DNA of 46,098 nt from DAISIK01 sp036822055 (GTDB taxonomy: Bacteria > Verrucomicrobiota > Verrucomicrobiia > Opitutales > Puniceicoccaceae): assembly GCA_036822055.1 (NCBI GenBank), contig DAISIK010000024.1, positions 1-46,098 of the forward strand. Reading direction: 5' to 3'. Positions within the stretch are counted from its first letter, which is position 1. Each line of letters begins with the position of its first letter. The translations under genes were made by a program, and so were the position numbers. Under the pieces are notes generated by a model. That model was not told the DNA's origin and searched no databases. It saw only the letters and a program-made list of their open reading frames with translations. This document shows positions 20,093 through 27,878 of this stretch, piece by piece.

Positions 20093-20977
20093 TCAGACTC
20101 CGGTGCCCTGATTGATCCGAACACCGTCCCTCGCCACCCTTTCCCGGAAGGCCCGGAGAAACTGATCAGTCAACCTTCCCGGTTTGCCAGCCCCAATCAC
20201 CCGCCCATCAATTTCCACCACCGGGATGATCTCGGCAGCCGTGCCGGTCAGGAAACATTCATCGGCAACCCAAAAATCGTAACGGGTCATTTCTTCGATA
20301 ACCACCTTGACGCCAAGCTCCGAGGCTATCTTCAACACCACTTCCCGTGTGATTCCCTTGAGCGCCCCCGAATAAGTTGGCGGAGTGAAGAGCACATTCT
20401 TGCGAATCGCGAAAATATTGTCCCCCGTACACTCGGCCACGTAGCCTTGGTCATTCAACATGATCGCCTCGTGAAACCCAGCCTGCTGCGCCTCCATTTT
20501 CGCTAAAATGTTGTTGAGGTAGTTGAGGGATTTAACCATCGGAGGCAGGGCGGCCGGATTGATCCGCCGCGTGGGAACCGTGATGATGGCTAGTCCTTTG
20601 GTGTAGGTTTCCGCTGGATAAAGCTGAATCGTATCTGCGATGATTATCGTGTTCGGAGAGTGCAGACCCACCGGCGAGAGGCCCAAATGCCCTTCTCCCC
20701 GGGTGACTACCAAGCGGATGTAACCATCGCTCAAACCATTTTCCAGGCAAACCCGGCAGATTTCCGCTGCAATCTCGTCGGGGGTTTTAGTTAACTTCAG
20801 CCCGATCGCCTTTGCCGAATCAAACAACCGCTCCAGGTGCTCGTCCAACATGAAGACGTTACCCGAATAGAGGCGAATTCCCTCAAATACCCCGTCGCCA
20901 TAGAGAAATCCGTGGTCGAAAACCGAAATTTTTGCATCCGCCTTATCGACGAGCTCTCCGTTGATTGATACCTTCAT
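20093..20977 (-). CDS. ilvE: branched-chain amino acid aminotransferase (class IV)
   Basis: PLP-dependent fold-type IV transaminase that makes leucine, isoleucine and valine from their keto acids with glutamate. The N-terminal signature DHGFLYGDGVFEG (21-33) and the PLP lysine K149 in VKSLNYLNN are present, followed by a GYVAECTGDNIF segment and the C-terminal FLTGTAAEI loop. Length 294 from MKVSINGELV; the open frame begins at 20998. 4-amino-4-deoxychorismate lyase and D-amino-acid transaminase share the fold, but the motif set and length favour IlvE. It is the first gene of the minus-strand run that continues to mcsA. Confidence 0.9.
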   Translation of the reverse strand: MKVSINGELVDKADAKISVFDHGFLYGDGVFEGIRLYSGNVFMLDEHLERLFDSAKAIGLKLTKTPDEIAAEICRVCLENGLSDGYIRLVVTRGEGHLGLSPVGLHSPNTIIIADTIQLYPAETYTKGLAIITVPTRRINPAALPPMVKSLNYLNNILAKMEAQQAGFHEAIMLNDQGYVAECTGDNIFAIRKNVLFTPPTYSGALKGITREVVLKIASELGVKVVIEEMTRYDFWVADECFLTGTAAEIIPVVEIDGRVIGAGKPGRLTDQFLRAFRERVARDGVRINQGTGV

Positions 20978-21144
20978 GGTTTTAAGACAATCTTCCAAAA
21001 CACAGCACTACCCCCATCATCGCAAGCTTTTCAGCAAGCTTTCCGTAGCCGGCAACGCAGTTTCACTCTCAGTGCAACCCAGCATCAATACTTCACCATG
21101 AATCCACCCGCTTCGTTTCCCGCGAACCGGAAAGCCAAACACCA

Positions 21145-21465
21145 ATGATCCCGATCGCCCTTGCCAGTACAACCCTCCCTTCCGCTGCCGCCGAGTCTCT
21201 CGCAAGAACCATCCTCAACCTGCGCCTGGCAGCCTGCGTCCAGATTTCAAGCCCTCACCAGTCCCTCTACTTTTGGGAAGGAAAACTGGAAACGGGCAGC
21301 GAGTGCACCCTTCTGTTCAAAACCCGTCCCTCGCTCCTCGCAAAACTGGAGGCCACCGTCCGCCAGCATCATCCTTACGAACTTCCGGAATGGATCGTCT
21401 TTTCCGCGTCCGCAAGCACCGATTATTCATCCTGGGTGGAAGCCTCTACCGTCGCCGCCGAGTAA
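21145..21465 (+). CDS. cutA: divalent-cation tolerance protein CutA
   Basis: Small trimeric ferredoxin-like protein of 106 residues. The family pattern is plain: an ARTILNLRLAACVQI helix-strand at about 20-34, YFWEGKLE near 42-49, LLFKT at 56-60, and HPYELPEW near 75-82. CutA was named for copper tolerance in E. coli, but the biochemical role is unsettled. It is a single gene, convergent with asd (48 bp between stops) and divergent from ilvE. Confidence 0.9.
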   Translation: MIPIALASTTLPSAAAESLARTILNLRLAACVQISSPHQSLYFWEGKLETGSECTLLFKTRPSLLAKLEATVRQHHPYELPEWIVFSASASTDYSSWVEASTVAAE

Positions 21466-21513
21466 CCCCTCCGTCAGCCACCTCTCCGCCCCCCACATTC
21501 TCCAGCTTCAACC

Positions 21514-22533
21514 TTAAGCCTTGCCCTGCCTCAGCGCCCAGGCACACTCCAGCAGCTGTACCGCATTAAGTGCTGCGCCCTTCCACAGCTGATCGCCGAC
21601 CACCCAAAAGCTCAGCCCATTCTGGAAGGCGAGATCCTTCCGGATCCGGCCCACTCCACAGGCCGCCTTCCGGGTCCGTGTCAAAGGCATTGGGTAGATG
21701 CCTTTCGCCAGATCGTCCTCCAATTCTACCCCAGGGAAAGCTGTGATCGCCTCCCTTGCTTTTTCAACATCCACCGGGCGCTCAAAATCTGCTGTCACCG
21801 CAATCGAGTGGGCCCGCAACACTGGCACCCGTACGCAGGTACAGGAGACCGCCACCTCAGGCAGACCAGCGATCTTCTGCAATTCGCCCACCATCTTCAT
21901 TTCCTCTTTGGTATACCCATTCTCCATCGGAACATCCACTTGGGGAATCAGATTGAAGGCTATCGGAGCTGGATAAACTGAGGGCTCATAAACCTCTCCA
22001 GCAGCCCAGGCCCGCAACTGCGCCTCCAGCTCCACCACCCCGGCCGCCCCGCTCCCGCTCACTGCCTGGTAGGTCGAGCAAATCACTCGCTTCAGCCCAA
22101 AGGCCAGATGCAGGGGGTATAGCCCCATCAGAGTAATCGCTGTCGAGCAATTCGGATTTGCGATGAGCCTCGGCTCTCCCTCCAAAGCTCCCGGATTGAT
22201 CTCTGGTACCACCAGAGGTACCGACGCATCCATCCGGAAGGCAGAGCTATTGTCAATCACCACACATCCACGCTTCACTACCTCAGGAATCAATGCCTTG
22301 GACACCGATCCGCCCGCACTAAAGAGAGCATAGTCGATTCCCTCGAAGGCCTCCACCCTCGTTTCTTCGACCGGAAGGACGGCGTCCCCGATAGTCACTG
22401 AGGTACCAGCTGACCTCGCCGAGGCGAAAAGACGCAATTCCCGATACTCAAATCTGCGGCTCAGGATCAACTCCAGGATCTCCCTTCCAACGGCTCCCGT
22501 TGCCCCCACCACAGCTATAGATGGCTTGATCAT
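21514..22533 (-). CDS. asd: aspartate-semialdehyde dehydrogenase
   Basis: NADPH-dependent reduction of aspartyl phosphate to aspartate semialdehyde, the branch point to lysine/diaminopimelate, threonine and methionine. The NADP loop GATGAVG (10-16) follows MIKPSIAVV. The catalytic cysteine is C129 in NPNCST, and SGSGAAGV lies in the substrate/cofactor region. Length 339 is typical of the non-enterobacterial branch. The open frame extends to 22692, but the extra 53 codons are not conserved. It is divergent from the disulfide oxidoreductase gene, with a 109-bp gap between the two starts. Confidence 0.95.
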   Translation of the reverse strand: MIKPSIAVVGATGAVGREILELILSRRFEYRELRLFASARSAGTSVTIGDAVLPVEETRVEAFEGIDYALFSAGGSVSKALIPEVVKRGCVVIDNSSAFRMDASVPLVVPEINPGALEGEPRLIANPNCSTAITLMGLYPLHLAFGLKRVICSTYQAVSGSGAAGVVELEAQLRAWAAGEVYEPSVYPAPIAFNLIPQVDVPMENGYTKEEMKMVGELQKIAGLPEVAVSCTCVRVPVLRAHSIAVTADFERPVDVEKAREAITAFPGVELEDDLAKGIYPMPLTRTRKAACGVGRIRKDLAFQNGLSFWVVGDQLWKGAALNAVQLLECAWALRQGKA

Positions 22534-22642
22534 CCAAACCACAAAACCGCTGCCTCGGTTTTTCGCCAGTAAATTCTTCCCCCTTCCGAGAAAGTCATCC
22601 CTGCTGCGGTTCCCAAGGTCGACATAATCGTCAAACTCGTGG

Positions 22643-24052
22643 ATGCTCAATACGATGAAACAAGGTCCCCTGCAATTCGAGTACATTGTCATTGGCGGCG
22701 GCAGCGCCGGCTACGCTGCCGCAAGAACAGCACGTGAGTTTACCGAGTCCGTCGCCATCGTCGATGGCGCCAGCGAGCTTGGTGGCCTTTGCATTCTCAG
22801 GGGATGCATGCCTTCCAAGACGCTCATCTACACAACCGAACTCCTTCATCACGCCAAATTAGGGCGAGATTTCGGACTCCGCATCCCCGAGGCTACCCCT
22901 GACCTCCCCGCCATCATCGCCCGCAAGAATCGCATAATCGCCGAATTTGCCGACTACCGAAGGTCCCAACTCGAATCCTCGCGCTTCAGCCTCTTTCGCC
23001 AGCGGGCAAAATTCATCGCCGAGGACGTCATCGAACTGGGTGACGGCACCCAACTTCAATCTCCCCGATTCTTAATCTCCACCGGCTCCCAACCTGCCTT
23101 CCCGCCCATCCCCGGTCTATCTGCGGAAGGGATTTGGACGAGCGATGATATCCTTTCAATCTCCAAGCTTCCTCCCTCTGTCATCGTCCTCGGCGGCGGC
23201 ATTGTCGCTTGCGAGCTTAGCCAATACCTCGCTCGCCTTGGCACCACCGTAACCCAAATTCAGCGGAGCGAGCGAATCCTCAAGGACGCCTCCCCGGAGG
23301 CTAGCGAGGTCGTTCAAAACGCTTTCCGAAAGGAAGGCATTCACCTCTACACCAACACCAAACTGATCGAGATATCGAAGTCCGAGAGCGGTTTCGATGT
23401 TACCTTCGAACACGCCGCAGACCGCCTTGAAGTCTCGGCCACCAATCTTTTCAACGCCCTCGGAAGAAGGCCGGCTACAGATTCCCTTGGCCTCGATTTG
23501 GCCGGTGTGGAAACCAGCCCGTCCGGCCACCTCCGGGTCGATGGCTTTCTAGCCACCACCAATCCCCGAATCTACGCGGCTGGAGATTGTGCCGGCCCAC
23601 ACGAGATTGTCCACATCGCCATCCAACAAGGGGAAATCGCTGCCCGCCACGCCTTCGGGAAGCCGACCCAGCCGATCAGCTATCACGATCTAATGGGTGT
23701 TACCTTTACCGATCCCCAGGTGGCCTCAGTTGGTTTGAGCACCGAGGACCTGGCCGCCCACCCCTCCTCGGTCATCGAAGCTTCCTACCCTTTTGACGAC
23801 CATGGTAAATCGATCCTGATGGAAGCCAAGCAAGGTTTTGTTCGCTGCTTCGCCGAGCGCTCAAGCGGCACCCTTCTCCGGGCCGAGTGCGTGGGCAAGG
23901 ACGCCGGTGAGCTCATCCATGCCCTCTCGTTTCCCGTTTCGGTGCGGGCCGACGTTCGCCAGGTGATGCGTTCACCGTGGTACCATCCCACCCTTGCCGA
24001 GATTTGGAGCTATCCCCTCGAGGAACTCGCCGAGTTGGTGGCAGAGTCCTGA
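22643..24052 (+). CDS. FAD-dependent disulfide oxidoreductase (dihydrolipoyl dehydrogenase-like)
   Basis: Class I pyridine nucleotide-disulfide oxidoreductase. FAD loop GGGSAG (18-23), redox pair C50 and C55 in GGLCILRGCMPSK, second Rossmann GGGIVACE near 190, the FAD-contact AAGDCAG near 312, and the C-terminal dimerisation domain with HPTLAE holding the active-site His-Glu pair. In the true dihydrolipoyl dehydrogenase the motif is usually HxHPTLSE; here the first His is Trp or Tyr. The ILRG insert between the cysteines also differs from the usual NxGC form. No keto-acid dehydrogenase genes are nearby, so lipoamide, mercuric-reductase-like or another thiol role all remain open. Length 469. 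A second ATG five codons in is an alternative start. Confidence 0.82.
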   Translation: MLNTMKQGPLQFEYIVIGGGSAGYAAARTAREFTESVAIVDGASELGGLCILRGCMPSKTLIYTTELLHHAKLGRDFGLRIPEATPDLPAIIARKNRIIAEFADYRRSQLESSRFSLFRQRAKFIAEDVIELGDGTQLQSPRFLISTGSQPAFPPIPGLSAEGIWTSDDILSISKLPPSVIVLGGGIVACELSQYLARLGTTVTQIQRSERILKDASPEASEVVQNAFRKEGIHLYTNTKLIEISKSESGFDVTFEHAADRLEVSATNLFNALGRRPATDSLGLDLAGVETSPSGHLRVDGFLATTNPRIYAAGDCAGPHEIVHIAIQQGEIAARHAFGKPTQPISYHDLMGVTFTDPQVASVGLSTEDLAAHPSSVIEASYPFDDHGKSILMEAKQGFVRCFAERSSGTLLRAECVGKDAGELIHALSFPVSVRADVRQVMRSPWYHPTLAEIWSYPLEELAELVAES

Positions 24053-24062
24053 GATATAATCG

Positions 24063-24076
24063 CCGGGAACGCCCGG
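24063..24076. terminator. weak hairpin between convergent genes
   Basis: CCGGG (24063-24067) pairs with CCCGG (24072-24076) around AACG. It lies between the ends of the oxidoreductase and small membrane protein genes. No T run follows, so termination is only possible, not shown. Confidence 0.3.
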
Positions 24077-24083
24077 TCCACTC

Positions 24084-24365
24084 CTAGCCCTCAGGCTGTC
24101 GCACCGATCGCTCCCCCGGCACAAAATCCGGGTGAATGATGGCGTCCACCTCGGGCCAAACGAGCAGGTAAGCGAGCAAGGAGCCAATCGTTAAGAGAAG
24201 CACCCCCAACAGCTTGGTGGCAAGGCGCCAATCTCCCCTCCCGAAATACTTTTTATACTTCCTACGGATATTAAAATCCTCCGTATCGAATAGAAAGCGG
24301 AGGCCAAACCCCAGAAAACCGATAGTCGGTAACAATTTCAAAACAACCAGAAAGGCTTCCTTCAT
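24084..24365 (-). CDS. small two-helix membrane protein, unknown function
   Basis: A 93-residue protein with two predicted membrane helices, at about 5-25 and 52-71, joined by a basic loop (RRKYKKYFGRGDWR) that would face the cytoplasm. The C-terminal 20 residues are polar. I recognise no family. It starts with ATG, has protein-like composition and no overlap with a neighbour. It is convergent with the oxidoreductase gene and divergent from the ABC operon, across a 219-bp gap that shows no other feature. Confidence 0.6.
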   Translation of the reverse strand: MKEAFLVVLKLLPTIGFLGFGLRFLFDTEDFNIRRKYKKYFGRGDWRLATKLLGVLLLTIGSLLAYLLVWPEVDAIIHPDFVPGERSVRQPEG

Positions 24366-24584
24366 CTTGAGGTTAGCGGGGTGAGTTTGGGACCATGAAG
24401 ATCAGAAGAGACCATCTGTGAAGTGTTTTCCGCCTTCTTTTGAAGTCAACTTCAAACCAGCCCCCGCAGGGCACACGAACAACCTTGTAACCGGATGACG
24501 CCCGAACCTCCGCCTTGGTTTAGGGTTGCCGAGATTGTTCGGAAACACGAAAACCATTCTGATCCAATCGGTCCCCCCAACTCT

Positions 24585-25583
24585 ATGTCGGAAAATCAGT
24601 TCAGCGTCCAAGTCGACGATCTTACCAAGTCCTATGGAACCTTAAAGGCGATCTCAGGACTCTCATTTTCGATCCTCGAGGGAGAAATTGTCGGTTTCCT
24701 TGGCCCCAACGGAGCGGGGAAAAGCACCACCATGAGGATCCTTACCGGAATCCTCCAGGCTACCTCTGGAAAAGTTTCCATCTTTGGTCACTCCGTTGCA
24801 GCGTATCCGGATAAAATCAAATCCCTGATCGGCTACATGCCGGAAAACAATCCGCTCCCGGAGGATCTTCGCGTTAACGAATACCTTCGCTTCAGGGGTC
24901 GCCTCAAGGGGCTCGGCTCCCGCGCCCTCCGTCAGGCGGTCAACCGCGTTTGCGAAACTTGCGAACTGGACCGACGCACTTGCCGCAAGCCAATCCGCTC
25001 ACTCTCCAAGGGCTTTCGCCAGCGGGTGGGGATTGCCGACACCCTCCTGACCGAACCCAAACTCATCATCCTTGATGAGCCGACCATCGGTCTCGACCCC
25101 CACCAGGTTCGCACTTTTCGCGCCTTGCTCGATTCACTTCGCTCGCGCCACACGGTCATCATCTCCAGCCACATCCTCCCCGAAATCGAACGCATCTGCG
25201 ATCGCTGCATCATCATTAATCGTGGTCAACTTGTCGCCTGCGGTACTCCCGGAGAACTCCGTACCTCCTTCTTACCCGGCTCAACCTATGAGATCCTGAT
25301 CGAGGGAGATTTTGAACCCCTCCACCAGATTCTCCAGCAAATTGACTCTGAATTCAAGATAGAGGACAGCAGCCGGGTTGGTGAAGACCGCCTCCGCCGC
25401 CTGCTTGTCAGCCACCCGGGCAACACCAATCAGGTGTCCGAAATCCTCGCGAACGCCGCCCAACAATCCTTCCCCGTCAGGATCCACGGCATTACCCAGA
25501 AGGAGGCCACCCTGGAAGACATCTTCGTTGCAGCTACCCGTAAGGAACACCTCTCGTCCCAAGCCATCAACCAAGCTGCCTAG
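24585..25583 (+). CDS. ABC transporter ATP-binding protein (GldA-like)
   Basis: ATPase subunit of an ABC-2 type exporter. Walker A GPNGAGKST (40-48), signature LSKGF (140-144), Walker B LIILDEP (160-166) and switch histidine H196 are all present. The Q-loop has PENNPLPEDL (86-95) in place of glutamine, the pattern seen in GldA-type proteins. Residues 230-332 form a C-terminal regulatory extension. The frame opens at 24495, but MSENQFSV at 24585 is the conserved start; length 332. It heads a co-directional set: the permease starts 32 bp later, followed by GldG-like and DUF4340 proteins. In Bacteroidota GldAFG serves gliding; Verrucomicrobiota carry related sets without gliding genes. Confidence 0.93.
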   Translation: MSENQFSVQVDDLTKSYGTLKAISGLSFSILEGEIVGFLGPNGAGKSTTMRILTGILQATSGKVSIFGHSVAAYPDKIKSLIGYMPENNPLPEDLRVNEYLRFRGRLKGLGSRALRQAVNRVCETCELDRRTCRKPIRSLSKGFRQRVGIADTLLTEPKLIILDEPTIGLDPHQVRTFRALLDSLRSRHTVIISSHILPEIERICDRCIIINRGQLVACGTPGELRTSFLPGSTYEILIEGDFEPLHQILQQIDSEFKIEDSSRVGEDRLRRLLVSHPGNTNQVSEILANAAQQSFPVRIHGITQKEATLEDIFVAATRKEHLSSQAINQAA

Positions 25584-25614
25584 TACTTTGCTGCAGCCTC
25601 CCAATCCGCGCTCC

Positions 25615-26379
25615 ATGCACAGCTTTCGTATTCTCTTTTTTCAGGAACTCCGGCAACTCGTCTTCAGCCCCGCCACCCACGTTGCAGCCCTTATTTTTTC
25701 CATACTCACTGCCATTTTTTATTGGTCGATCCTCGAGGGATACACTCTCAGTCCCCAGAAAGATCTCCCGGGCTTCGCCTTCTTCCACTTTTTCTGGTTT
25801 TTCAGTTTCTTCATCGTCCCGCTCCTGACCATGCGCTCCATTGCCGAGGAACGGCGCTCCGGCACGCTCGAAACCCTTCTCACGACACCAACCTCTGCCG
25901 CTTCTCTGATCGCCGCCAAGTTTTCCGCAACCTATCTGGTCTATCTAGGGTTCTGGATACTCACCCTCGGTTTTCCCCTACTCGCCATCCGCTCGACTAC
26001 CCTCCGCTCCAGCACCGACATTCTCCTCGATCCCTCTGCCATCACCGGGGGATTGGCCTTTATCGCCCTCAGCGGCACTCTTTTCATCTCCATCGGGATC
26101 TTCGCCAGCAGTCTCACCCGCAGTCAACTCGTGGCCGCCATGCTAACCGTAATCACCCTTTTTGCCGTCATTGTCGGAGGTCGCCTGCTCAGCACTGTCG
26201 CCTTTTCCTGGTCCTCCCAGTACCCCTTTCTCGATAGCGCGGTGGAGTACCTTCAAGTCTACGAACACCTCATCGACTTCTGCCGCGGTATTTTTGATAC
26301 CCGCCCCGTCGTCTATTATCTTAGCAACACCGGGCTCCTCCTCGGTCTCTCCACCCTCGTTGTCCGCCACAAAGCTTGA
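25615..26379 (+). CDS. ABC-2 type transporter permease (GldF-like)
   Basis: Inner-membrane subunit of 254 residues with about six hydrophobic segments, including AALIFSILTAIFYW near 24-37, FSFFIVPLLTM near 64-74 and a C-terminal YYLSNTGLLLGLS helix. The cytoplasmic coupling motif ERRSGTLETLLTTP at about 79-92 is the hallmark of the ABC-2/GldF group. The reading frame is open far upstream inside the ATPase gene, but the conserved start is ATG 25615, 32 bp after the ATPase stop. The stop overlaps a possible TTG start of the next gene. It should form the channel for the neighbouring ATPase; the substrate is unknown. Confidence 0.9.
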   Translation: MHSFRILFFQELRQLVFSPATHVAALIFSILTAIFYWSILEGYTLSPQKDLPGFAFFHFFWFFSFFIVPLLTMRSIAEERRSGTLETLLTTPTSAASLIAAKFSATYLVYLGFWILTLGFPLLAIRSTTLRSSTDILLDPSAITGGLAFIALSGTLFISIGIFASSLTRSQLVAAMLTVITLFAVIVGGRLLSTVAFSWSSQYPFLDSAVEYLQVYEHLIDFCRGIFDTRPVVYYLSNTGLLLGLSTLVVRHKA

Positions 26380-26384
26380 ACCAG

Positions 26385-27866
26385 ATGAGCCAACCAGATT
26401 TTCGAAGGACCCGCCGGATCCGTTCGTTCCACCTCTTTCTCCAGTCCATTATGGCGGTAACTTTTGTTTTCGGGCTAAACTACCTCGCCTCAAAATACTA
26501 CTTGCGCACCGACCTCACCAAATCGCTGCTCTACTCCCTCTCTCCCGAAACCAAAGGGTACCTCCGCAACCTCGATGGCAATATCCGCATCTTTGTCACC
26601 ATCCCCGAGGACCCGGAGGTTAAAGAACTTCGCATGATGCGGGAAGATGTTCGCAGCCTCCTTCGGGAAATGCAGTATATCGTCGATCAGGAAGCGACCA
26701 ATGGCAGCTTGACCGTCGAGTTTATTGACCTCTACCGCGAGCGAAACCGTGCCCGCGAGATCGAGGCCGCCTACAACATAAGTCGGCCCAATTCGATCAT
26801 TGTTGTCTCCGATGAGTTCTCCCGGGAGATAACCCCTGAGATGCTCTACAATTTCTCGGATGGCCGTCTCACCGAGTTCCGTGGCGAGTCCAGCTTCCTC
26901 TCGGCGATCCTCGACGTCGTCTACGGGCGAAAAGGCAAACTCTACCTTGTCGTCGGGCAGGGAGAAATGCGCTACGACAACGTCGACCAAGCCCGAGGGC
27001 TCTCTCAAGCCTACGATTATCTCCGCCAGTCCGGTGTCTTGATTGATCAGCTCGATCTCACCCGCTCCGAACGCATCCCCGAAGACGCCCGCGCAATCCT
27101 CATAGCCTCACCCACCGCATCCTACCGTTCCAGAGAGGTCCAGCTCATCCGTGACTATGTAAACCGTGGCGGAACCGTGCTTGCCTTTCTCGATCCGGCA
27201 ACCCGCTCCGGTCTCGAGCCATTCCTCCTTGAATGGGGCATTCAGCTCCCCGATATGGTGGTTCTCGATCCCGGGCCCGACTACGAAAGTTCTTCCGGAG
27301 GACTTATCCTTCGCCAATTCAGCTCTCACCCCATTACCAAAGTCCTCATTGATCTTCAGATAACCCTTCTCATGGGACTCCCCCGTCCCGTCGTGCCCGT
27401 TCTCAGCGAAGAGGTACGCTCCGCTGGCATCGAACTTCGCACGCTTGTCCAATCCTCTGCCGACAGCTTTGGTGAGAGTTCCTACCGGGACGGTACCCCT
27501 CCCATGCTCAATCCGGACGTCGATCTCATCGGACCAATCCCCGTCGCCGTTGCCGCCGAGCGCAGCCTCTCCAATCTCGCCGGAGTAGCCCTCGCCTCCG
27601 ATGAGGCGGCCCGGATTCTTGTCGTTGGCAATTCCGACCTCATCGCCAACCGAGGCTTCCGCGCCGCAGGCAACGCCGTTTTCCTTCGCAATGCAGTCAA
27701 TTGGGCCATCGAGCGTCGCGAGCTGCTAGAACTCCCTCCTCGCAAGGTCCGGGAGTATTATCTCGTCATCAGCAAGGAAAACCTGCTCTCGATTGCCATC
27801 TCCTTCGCCATCATCCCCGGCATCCTTCTCGTCACCACCATCCTTGCCCAGTTGGGCCGAAGATAA
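26385..27866 (+). CDS. GldG family protein (ABC_transp_aux domain)
   Basis: Auxiliary subunit of the exporter, 493 residues. There is one N-terminal membrane helix (about 20-40), then a large extracytoplasmic domain of the ABC_transp_aux / IFT52-like type, then a C-terminal helix (about 468-488). Visible family features are the SLSPETKGYLRNL start of the domain, the VDLYRERN-like FIDLYRERNRA segment, and YVNRGGTVLAFLDP near the end of the core. The likely start is ATG 26385; an alternative TTG at 26376 would overlap the permease stop. The neighbour order ATPase, permease, GldG, DUF4340 is a recurring set in Verrucomicrobiota and Planctomycetota. Its molecular role is unknown. Confidence 0.88.
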   Translation: MSQPDFRRTRRIRSFHLFLQSIMAVTFVFGLNYLASKYYLRTDLTKSLLYSLSPETKGYLRNLDGNIRIFVTIPEDPEVKELRMMREDVRSLLREMQYIVDQEATNGSLTVEFIDLYRERNRAREIEAAYNISRPNSIIVVSDEFSREITPEMLYNFSDGRLTEFRGESSFLSAILDVVYGRKGKLYLVVGQGEMRYDNVDQARGLSQAYDYLRQSGVLIDQLDLTRSERIPEDARAILIASPTASYRSREVQLIRDYVNRGGTVLAFLDPATRSGLEPFLLEWGIQLPDMVVLDPGPDYESSSGGLILRQFSSHPITKVLIDLQITLLMGLPRPVVPVLSEEVRSAGIELRTLVQSSADSFGESSYRDGTPPMLNPDVDLIGPIPVAVAAERSLSNLAGVALASDEAARILVVGNSDLIANRGFRAAGNAVFLRNAVNWAIERRELLELPPRKVREYYLVISKENLLSIAISFAIIPGILLVTTILAQLGRR

Positions 27867-27878
27867 CCGGATCCGAAC

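Noticed and set aside
25378..25614. Upstream 79-codon extension of the permease frame
   Set aside because: Overlaps the ATPase gene out of frame; conserved start is at 25615.
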